The position numbers were made by a program, and so were the translations under genes. A stretch of DNA of 64,000 nucleotides. It comes from Tethya wilhelma. Taxonomy: Eukaryota; Porifera; Demospongiae; Tethyida; Tethyidae. Location: assembly GCA_964030475.1 (NCBI GenBank), contig CAXIPT010000079.1:21803-85802 (forward strand), in the 5' to 3' direction. The notes under the pieces are model-generated. The model was not told the DNA's origin. It saw only the letters and a program-made list of their open reading frames with translations, and searched no databases. Shown piece after piece: positions 56,515 through 64,000 of the stretch (positions within the stretch are counted from its first letter, which is position 1; every line of letters begins with the position of its first letter).

Positions 56515-57040
56515 AGGTGACTCAATCAATATGCATTACAAGAACAAACCAATGTTGTAATTCTACAAGCTATAGCTTGTATTCAAACATGCATATTGAA
56601 TATCATTACCTTAACGAGTTTTGTATGTGTTGGGAAGGATTAGACCTAGCACAGGGTCAGCCCATCAACTCCACCCACTACCATGATCACACACATCACA
56701 GTAAGCACACAGGGGAGATTTGATCCCTCAACTACAAACCATGTGCTCACAATGGCCGAAAGAGCTACTGACACAAGACCGAACACCAAGTGTCACATGA
56801 CTAGCGTATCTCCCATGGAAACACCTCAACAGGGTGGGCTGGTCAATTCAACACTCAAAAACATAATCATACACATTGTGCACAGTCGTGGTTTGACTCT
56901 GTAACTATAGAAACCCTGTGCACATAATTCACAATAGAAAAAGGCCATGCTGAAACAGGATGCTGAGTATGTTGTAAATTTACATGCTTCACCTTGTACT
57001 TAACCCACATTTTTGCATCTCATTAGCTCGAGCGAGTTAT
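56515..57040 (+). repeat. Conserved intergenic block, copy 6
   Basis: Both frames intact (56517-56723 and 56683-56904); closest to the consensus of all copies. Confidence 0.7.
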
Positions 57041-57057
57041 TGTAGCCTAGCTATTAT

Positions 57058-57190
57058 AATATGACATTGAGCACCAAGTGAAGCTATCTATATACCATGA
57101 AATAAATGTCTCTTCTAAGTCAATGTATGTAAATAAACTTATGAGTCAATAAAGATAGTCTCCATGGACTTGGGACTTGCTAGAGCCTAG
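57058..57190 (+). pseudogene. Relic tail exon (type 1)
   Basis: GCACCAAGTGAAGCTATCTA through ATGAAATAAATGTCTCTTCT and TCCATGGACTTGGGACTTGC, interrupted by stops and a small insertion. Counterpart of 35055-35165. Confidence 0.7.
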
Positions 57191-57299
57191 ATAATGACAT
57201 TTGTTACATTATATATCTTTGGACTGAGAGATTCAGTTTATATGCTGGCAAGTCTCTAGACTGATGCAAAACTTATTGATACCTATCACTTGATTATGA

Positions 57300-57497
57300 G
57301 GTTGGCATTAATATTGCATGGTAATGGTCACCACCTCATCAGCTAAGGCTAGCTACTGCGCATGCGCAAATCAATACAGGAAGTGGGGAAATTTCCATGC
57401 ATTGCCACACCCATAAATACAAGCAAGCATTAAAGCAGCCAGATTGATTCACAGACTGTTTTACTCTTATGCCTGCATGAATGCTAAAGAGTGAACT
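57300..57497 (+). promoter_or_regulatory. Conserved upstream region of P6
   Basis: CTACTGCGCATGCGCAAATC (full palindrome), ATACAGGAAGTGGGG, CCATGCATTGCCACACCC, GCTAAAGAGTGAACT before ATG. Confidence 0.5.
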
Positions 57498-60005
57498 ATG
57501 ACTAGTTCAGCCCACATCATCACCATCATTGTAGTGGCTGTCTTCACCAGCAGTTGTGAGAGTCAAGGTATGTGGTATCAAAGCTACAGCTTTAAAGCTG
57601 CATGGGCCTAGCTAGCATGGTTGAGTCTGGCAAGCATGTAATAAAGCCTTAAGTTTTTTTTTAATAATCTGAATCTATAGATGATGGTATTAGGATCAGT
57701 CTAGGAGACAGGGTGATCCCTAACCATGGACTAGTGACTACTGAGGATATTGGAATTGATCCTACTGGAATGAATCTAATGGTGGGACTGAAGTGTAATA
57801 CTACCTATAGTGGCTGCTGTCCAGATTCCACGAAAACACCAAATTCCATTATATGGGATGGATGGGGTTCAAGTGGTATTGGAAGTTGGAGATTTCCTCA
57901 CATTACAAATAATTATGTTCCTCGTCAAATTCATCGATCTGGTTTCATATCTGGAATCACACGACATGGACAGGCAGTTTATGTCTTTCGTAATAGAGCA
58001 GAGGATAATAACCGACTATATTTAATCAATGGGATCTGGAGATGTGATATTCCTGACTCTAATGGAGTGGAGAGGACCAAGTACATAGGAGTCTATGCTA
58101 ATTCAATGAGCAGTAATGGTGAGACACTAAGAATTTAATAATATTTGTTTTGGGAGGACAGACTATGAAGCAATACTTCACACACTACAGGTTCCTTGTC
58201 AGCTGTTGGCTCTATCCAGTTCTCTCTAGTGAGAGAAGACCCAGTGGAGTTCACCCTCACCTTCAGAACCACAGGAGGACCAGCTACAGTTGTCACTTGG
58301 ACAAGAGATGGAGTTGACATCTCATCTCTTGGAGACCATGATCACTACACACCATCACAGAGGGTCAGGCCTGATAACTCAAATCCTGGGCTATACAGAG
58401 ATGGTATCTATGCCAACATCCTGACAGTGAGAGGAAGACTCTCAGGAGTGTATCGAGTCAGTGTTACTAATGATAGGACAACAAGACCTGTTACTGCAAG
58501 CTTCGCAGTATTAGGTATTGATAAAGCTTCACTAAAAGATTAATTTTGAACGCATGTTATCAAGAGTATTATACAATAGCAGGGGGAGAGTATTGAACTA
58601 CCCTATGGTAGCCATCGGCAATAAATATGCACGAGGAAAAAGGCGGGCTTAACTTTTCAACTCGCAAAATATAAAGTATGCACTGGGGAAGGCCTGGGAA
58701 CGAGGCTAACCCTATAGTACTGTGTTACAACTGTTTGAAGGGTTCATGACCTTTATAATGTAATTCATAGGCATAAGAACGGCCTACCACTGAAAGTACA
58801 AGTAATCATGCAACATTTCCATACATTAATTTGTAGATCACAATCAAGACATCATCGATCAAGATAGTGGTTCTGCAATGCAATCTCCCATTACTGGAGA
58901 CATAACAATTTCCTGGAGAGTTAGTAGCAGTTCAATTGTCTCGAGATTCTTTGATGGATATGTGATCCAGTATAGAGTATGTCCCTTTGGGGGAGAAACA
59001 AGTTGTGGCCAATTACAAGTGGTAACTATTGCCAATGTTGCCTCTACTGAGTATCAATTGACAGATGTGACACTGTGGGCAATGTACGAGATAACTGTTA
59101 GCTTGATTAGTAGGTCAAACCATTACTATTTTGCTTCAGTCAGAGGATTGAGTATTTCTGGAATTGAAGTCTCAACAACAGGTAGAGAACATTAATACTT
59201 ATCAGCTTTCTCAAACTATGATATCATTGACAAATTTCCCAACACAGGTGTTCTACCTCCTGAGATTACTTCAGTGGTTGAACTAGCTAACATCACATCA
59301 GTCCAAGTCACCTGGAACCAACCAGAAGGAGGATTGGCAGTTGATGAGTATGTTGTGTCTTATCGTCGCTTAAATGGAAGAGATGGACAATGTAGCTCAT
59401 TTGATGAAGGCAGTGTGACAGTGAGAGCTGAGGGAGAAGGACCCTATACCACCACTCTACACCACTTAGAGGCTTACAGTGTCTACTCTTGCAATATAAC
59501 TGCTAGGAAACGCCTTGGAGATTTGTACAATACCACAAGTTATAACATCATGACCAATTCAACAGGTATACATAAGTCTATTATTGTGCTACATGTGACT
59601 AGAATAATTATTATTGATCTCTGACATACAAATCTTAATTTTCCAACAATGCATTCATGAATCATTTTCAAGTTCCATCTGGAGCCCCTCAAAACCTCAC
59701 CATCATCACCTCCACCTCCACCAGTGTCAACATATCTTGGGACAGTGTGGAGTGTATTCGTAGAAATGTACTCATTACCCATTACATCATCAGCTATGGT
59801 CCTAAGACTTCCAACAATGATTCAGATCTAGAGGTGATAAAAATGACAACCATTCGAGTAACCATCAGCAACAATGAACAACAGAGTGGTGGAAGTTACA
59901 CAGTTGACGGTCTTAAGCCTTCCTCACTGTATGTGTTCAAAGTGGCTGCTGGGAATGATGATGGAGTGGGATTAGAAGCTGCTACTGAAGGGAAAACTCT
60001 TGAAA
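57498..60005 (+). CDS. P6: Ig/FN3 protein, 3' end cut by N
   Basis: Exons: 57498-57567 signal peptide (MTSSAHIITIIVVAVFTSS), 57681-58118 NHGL Ig, 58191-58514 cysteine-less Ig, 58837-59181 FN3-A, 59248-59565 FN3-D, 59673-60005 FN3-E. Frame open. The FN3-E is of the class that precedes SEA exons (GPKTSNNDSD..VAAGNDDGVG), so a SEA-like, probably secreted end is expected beyond the N at 60029. The last donor (AAA/GTACAA) is followed by a run of A up to the gap. FN3-D lacks two residues (SSFDEGS for SSFQDEGS) and has an extra H (LHHLEAYS). Confidence 0.85.
58609..58708. mobile_element. 100-bp TAGCC...GGCTA element
   Basis: Begins TAGCCATCGGC, ends GGCCTGGGAACGAGGCTA. Flanked by ACCCTATGG (58600-58608) and ACCCTATAG (58709-58717), a 9-bp duplication with one mismatch. 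Arms are worn, but the end matches the 8493 element. Confidence 0.75.
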
Positions 60006-60029
60006 GTACAAAAAAAAAAAAAAAAAAAN

Positions 60030-61400
60030 TTTTCACTGCTTGTGGTTAAATGAGATAGCGAGTTGTGGGTGACCTTTATGGGCAGAATTACTGGTACTAC
60101 CTATGCACCTATTCACTTCCTACTATTAAAACAAGGGGTATGTATCTCTATCCCTATGCTTTCTTCCACAGTTCAAGCTGGCAATCCCAAATTTGTAGCC
60201 TACATTCTACACATGTTTTCACTGTTTGTGGTTAAAATTAATAATACCTTTGTCTTCTTCCACATACATAGTTCAAGCAGGCAATATCCAAACTTCTAAC
60301 TAGGCTAAGCCTATTTGCATTGAACTGTTACAACCATTACAACTAACTGAGGCATTTATCACACTATGTTGCAGTTACATTTATAGATGTTGCAGTTATA
60401 ATATTTTATAAAACTGGCACCCATTACTAAGGTCACCTGGCTCTCTAACTTCAAGCTATATGGCCCAGAACAGTACACAAGCTGCCTAACTGCCTAATCA
60501 GGATATTCTAAGATAATCTAGCTGCAGGTACTCTTAACTCTGAAGTGTTGCTTACAAGCCTACAACTTCACAGACTAATGTAATTATTTACCCCAGCTAC
60601 CTACACCTGCTACCATAGGTCACCTCAACAGGGGTGCCTAGCTGCTAATACCAAAGGTCACATGTGCTACACTTACCATGAAGGTCACATAAGACATGTA
60701 TTAGTATATTATTATTGTATACATGTGTCTGAGTTGCTTACAACTTCTCTATAAACATGGCATTAACCTATACTATTGCCAACATAATTATGCACTAAAT
60801 AATCAATGTCACACATATCACACACTGACAACAGAGCCATGTGTAATACCTCGGAATATAATGTGTTTTGTTTTCCCTGCACAAACATTCATAAACATGC
60901 CTAATAGTAAAAGAGTCTTGTTCATAACACTTTCCATAAACCACAACATTCCAAAATTTCTAATCATTGAAAATAATGTATATTCTTAACTGTCACATTT
61001 TTGGTGTGTTCAAAGGCGACCAAAGCCACTATAAATTATCCACAAACTACACTGACCAGGCCCCATCACAAACTATACTCCATAATACAGCAAGCTTCCA
61101 AACCATACTTTCCCTCATTGCTCTAGATGAACATAATTATCAACAGTGACACAACTGCTCCCATCATACTACATATACATGTTCCATAGCACATGTGCAC
61201 TACCTATATATAGTCTGCTTACTTTTTCCAATCTCCTGGCACAAGGATACACCAACTGTAAATTTCAATCCACCATCAACTACTGCTACAAATAGACACA
61301 CTGTAGAACAATACAATACAATAATTAATTACACATTGCTATTCCAACAGTTGTTAATCATTTTAATTATAATGAAAGGAACTTTGAACCTCACAAAATA
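60030..61400. other. Unassigned sequence after the cluster
   Basis: AT-rich, with a local direct repeat (TTTTCACTGCTTGTGGTTAA near 60029 and TTTTCACTGTTTGTGGTTAA near 60215). None of the cluster's domains, promoters or transposons occur. No coding exon is supported. Confidence 0.5.
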
Positions 61401-61417
61401 AGCACAAAAACAGACAA

Positions 61418-61825
61418 TCAGTAAGAGACCACATGCAGAGACTCAGGTCTACAAGACCACACCCAATTAATAATTAGCTCCCCTACAAAACGAAGCCCTA
61501 CAAACCAATTGATACAAAACGCGCTAACTTTTGCAGCCATTTTCATTTTTGAACGTGACCCTTCTGAAGCACTGCTCGTGTTGGACTCGTACTCACTGTC
61601 ACACTCTGAAAACAAACAACCCTAGGCCTGTACGAGACTTATTCAGCTTCCAAAAGTAAGGAGATTCGATCTGTGTTAGTATACATATTTACGAATTAGT
61701 CCTGACCATTCAAACTTGCATATAATGCTTCAATCTATTTGCTTCTACATCCATTCAGTGAATCCAGACTCACCTCTATCCGTCCTCAGCGACTCGATCG
61801 AAGTCGACATTGACATGTTGTCCAT
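61418..61825 (-). CDS. Possible small two-exon gene of unknown function
   Basis: Candidate: exon 61774-61825 starting MDNMSMSTSIESLRTDR with a strong GTGAGT donor, then exon 61418-61605 after TTTTCAG, starting ECDSEYESNTSSASEGSRSK, with matching phase and a stop at 61418. About 79 aa, Ser-rich and acidic at first. The second exon could equally end at an internal GTTAGC. A plus-strand exon with good splice sites (VNPDSPLSVLSDSIE, about 61760-61856) overlaps the first exon and is the competing reading. Confidence 0.25.
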
Positions 61826-62438
61826 TGCCAGTGCCGCAAGCAGCGAGCTCCCAGGTATGATGATGATTGTATTCAAGTCTCAGCTGTTTGTATACTCAGT
61901 CTAGCTGCTCAAGCAATATCTTTGCCTTATTTAACTTATAGTCATATTGCTTGAGCATAATTTTTACGCTGTGCCTCTAGGCCCGGGTCCGTATACTAAG
62001 CTAAATATACTGTAGTCAATGGAACCGTGACTCTACGCCTGCACGCTAGAGTGCCGGTAAATCCGGATACTATAAACAGGCAATACAAAATCAATAGGAA
62101 AGTATACGGACTACCGTGTCTCGAGACACTTTGTAATTTTTATGCTTTTCTAATTTGGCTTATATTGACGCCGCTACGGCAATTTCTAGTCAGTGTCGAC
62201 GTGCAGTATTCATACAGCTTGGTTTAACTTTTTGCCAGGTCAATAATTGCACTGATTGTTTTCCTGCTTTGAGTTCCTTTGCAACTTTTGCTAATAGCTA
62301 TAAACGTTAAGCCAAAGCGCCACATGTTGTGTAAACACAATCCGCGCCCACCGTGAATGTTCGTTATCTCAAGGGAGGCTTCCAACATTTTCACTACTCA
62401 GGAACTTTCAGTACATATTGATAATTTATTTTTAAGGT

Positions 62439-62526
62439 GGTTTATCCAGTATTTGACTAGAGCAACTCTTTCTCTTCCTGAAACTGGTTTATCCAGTATT
62501 TGAGTAGGGCAACTCTTTCTCTTCCT
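62439..62526. repeat. 47-bp direct duplication
   Basis: GGTTTATCCAGTATTTGA and GCAACTCTTTCTCTTCCT occur twice in tandem with two or three differences. Confidence 0.85.
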
Positions 62527-62875
62527 CAAAAAGGAAATCAGACTATAAGCTTCCGGCACACACTCCTACGATGAACATGGCCATAATTTGCAGATTGTAT
62601 CACTCAGATCATAGATAATAGAGACTACGTAAACGGGATTGGAAACCGCTCACGTGAGCGTATAGTCCTGTACTTTAGGTCGTCAGGCATTCCGGTGCGC
62701 CTCGTTTTGTTTTTTTGGACGCCAAAAGCGGCAGCTGCCTGCCAGTACAACCCACACTAAACACCTGAAAAGAACCAAGTAGGAAGCTTCTAGAAGTAAG
62801 TCCATGTATAAAACATGTACAAACTTGAAGAACACTAGTATACAAAAAAAAATTTTTTTGTAGAAAACTTTCTTA

Positions 62876-63514
62876 AACCCCGTTTACACGCAGCGCTCAA
62901 GCCAGCTTCAATCCGGATCAAAGCCGGCTTGGTATTACGTGTAAACACGCACAAGTGGCTTGGATCCAGATTGAAGCCACTTGATCTAATCCACATCCGG
63001 TACGTGGATTGAAGCTGGATTCAATCCGGATTCGAGCTAAACTGGTTCACGTGTAAACAGTCCAAACTGGATTGGAAGTGGATTACAGCTAGCTAGTCAT
63101 ACTTCACTAGTAAAACAATACTAGTTAGTTAGCTGTGAGTTGTAGAATTGTGTGTAAACCCTAGCGCTATATTTTTTTTACCAGAATTTAGCCTGCTATC
63201 AAAAACATCAACGTACAAAGAAAAATGATGGATTTCTGTCACAAAAAACACTTGGGAAAAAACAGGAAAGTTACTTTGGCACAAAATAGACCTGTGTAGA
63301 CTCTTACCTCTGCCTGCTGAGCTTCCAAAGAAAGAATATTCCACTCGCTTAGATTTTCATTCTAATTAATGCACACCTGGTTACATCATTGATCCGGTTT
63401 CAAGCCAGGTTTGCGTTTACACAACAGCTGGATTGTACTAATAGGTGTAAACGCTCCCAATCCGGATTCTAACCAGTTTGATTATAATCCAGATTGGAGT
63501 GTGTAAACGGGGTT
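62876..63514. mobile_element. 639-bp Harbinger-type MITE
   Basis: Terminal inverted repeats AACCCCGTTTACAC and GTGTAAACGGGGTT, with TTA on both sides (62873-62875, 63515-63517), the 3-bp TWA target duplication typical of PIF/Harbinger. Subterminal regions are filled with inverted copies of CCGGATT-like and TGTAAAC words. The 71-codon minus frame inside is not supported as a gene. Confidence 0.88.
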
Positions 63515-63896
63515 TTAGATTTAGTACAGAAGTAAGTTGAAAAGCAACATCCAACAAACTAGCTGAATTTGCAGAGTTTTCGGGACTGTAAACTTGACCA
63601 CAGCAAATAGACTCTGGTTTCATGGCCTGGTAATACTTCTTCATACCCTGACACATGAGGATAGGCCCTGTATGATGGAAGACAACATTCCAAAAAAATG
63701 GATACAGAGTACAAAAAACAATGTATTGGGTGTCTTGGTATTCGGGACTGGAATTCAGACAATAGTGGATTCGACCCAACTTTAGCACCACAAACAGATA
63801 GTTTATAAGTGATAATAACAGAGTAAGGTAATTAAAACTAGAGCACACAAACCTATCTTGAAAAAACAGAGTGCAAAAATCAACAGATTGTCTTAC

Positions 63897-64000
63897 CAGC
63901 TGAGTGTCTTGACTGTAAGTGATCTCTCTCTGACTACTTCTCAAGTAACTAGGTCTTGCCTGCTTCTTCTTGGGCAGCTGACCTACACCCAGATCTTTCA
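63897..64000 (-). CDS. Possible exon of a gene entering from the right edge
   Basis: Open on the minus strand from the window edge (KDLGVGQLPKKKQARPSYL then SSQREITYSQDTQ), ending at CAGCTG with a GTAAGA donor. Basic, no recognised family. A possible terminal exon lies at about 63550-63667 after CATCATACAG, but its frame is uncertain. Confidence 0.3.

Noticed and set aside
63438..63944. 168-codon minus-strand frame near the right edge
   Set aside because: It crosses the Harbinger MITE boundary and a likely splice donor at 63897; composition is not protein-like except at its start.
1..64000. tRNA, rRNA or other structured RNA genes
   Set aside because: Looked for tRNA-like box sequences and rRNA stretches by eye; none was convincing. 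A covariance-model search would be decisive.

Overview
The window is animal DNA, most likely from a demosponge (an Amphimedon-like genome). This is inferred from AT-rich sequence, very short GT-AG introns and tandem receptor genes built from immunoglobulin-like (Ig), fibronectin III (FN3) and Calx-beta domains with a sponge look; no species marker was read. Nothing bacterial or viral was seen.

From 1 to about 60,005 it is one tandem gene cluster. Seven genes lie on the minus strand (1-31,794) and seven on the plus strand (31,796-60,005). Exons correspond to single domains and almost all boundaries are phase 1, so modules can be swapped in frame. The common plan is: signal peptide; 'NHGL' domain (V-set-like Ig, motifs NHGLVT, CC, SWR, RCEIPD); a second Ig-like domain without cysteines; two to five FN3 domains; then one of two C-termini. 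One is a transmembrane helix, a short basic juxtamembrane exon and a tyrosine-containing tail ending near METCPAYE. The other is a cysteine-rich SEA-like module ending in a stop, which predicts a secreted protein. Two genes instead start with three Calx-beta domains, one with each C-terminus. FN3 exons fall into recurring classes named here A (DHNQD start), B (DPSxS), C (DFSHS), D (PEISSVVELANITSVQV) and E (VPSGAPQNL).

Minus genes in order of decreasing coordinate: M7 (30592-31794, 5' cut), M6 (27291-30204), M5 (22727-26925), M4 (15345-20215, Calx-beta), M3 (12091-14998, SEA type), M2 (4491-9440, 5' cut), M1 (1-3816, 3' cut). Plus genes: P0 (31796-32938), P1 (35464-38472, with SEA exons downstream to 39384), P2 (41113-42703), P3 (44430-47354), P4 (51389-53049), P5 (53513-55959, Calx-beta plus SEA), P6 (57498-60005). 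The segments between genes hold relic exons, a conserved block in seven copies, and promoters sharing a GCGCATGCGC-like palindrome and an ETS-like site.

The cluster is heavily invaded by mobile DNA. The main family is a roughly 1-kb element with a 400-bp palindrome at one end and a terminal hairpin at the other, inserted between A and T with no target duplication (Helitron-like behaviour). There are also 86-192 bp foldback elements with TAGCC...GGCTA ends, a nested 817-bp element, LINE reverse-transcriptase fragments and a Harbinger-type MITE. Eight single-N joins (244, 9734, 31795, 34502, 41032, 49055, 53512, 60029) mostly sit in repeats, and at least one scaffold join looks wrong, so gene order between contigs is uncertain. 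The last 4 kb (60,030-64,000) is unrelated sequence with at most fragments of other genes.
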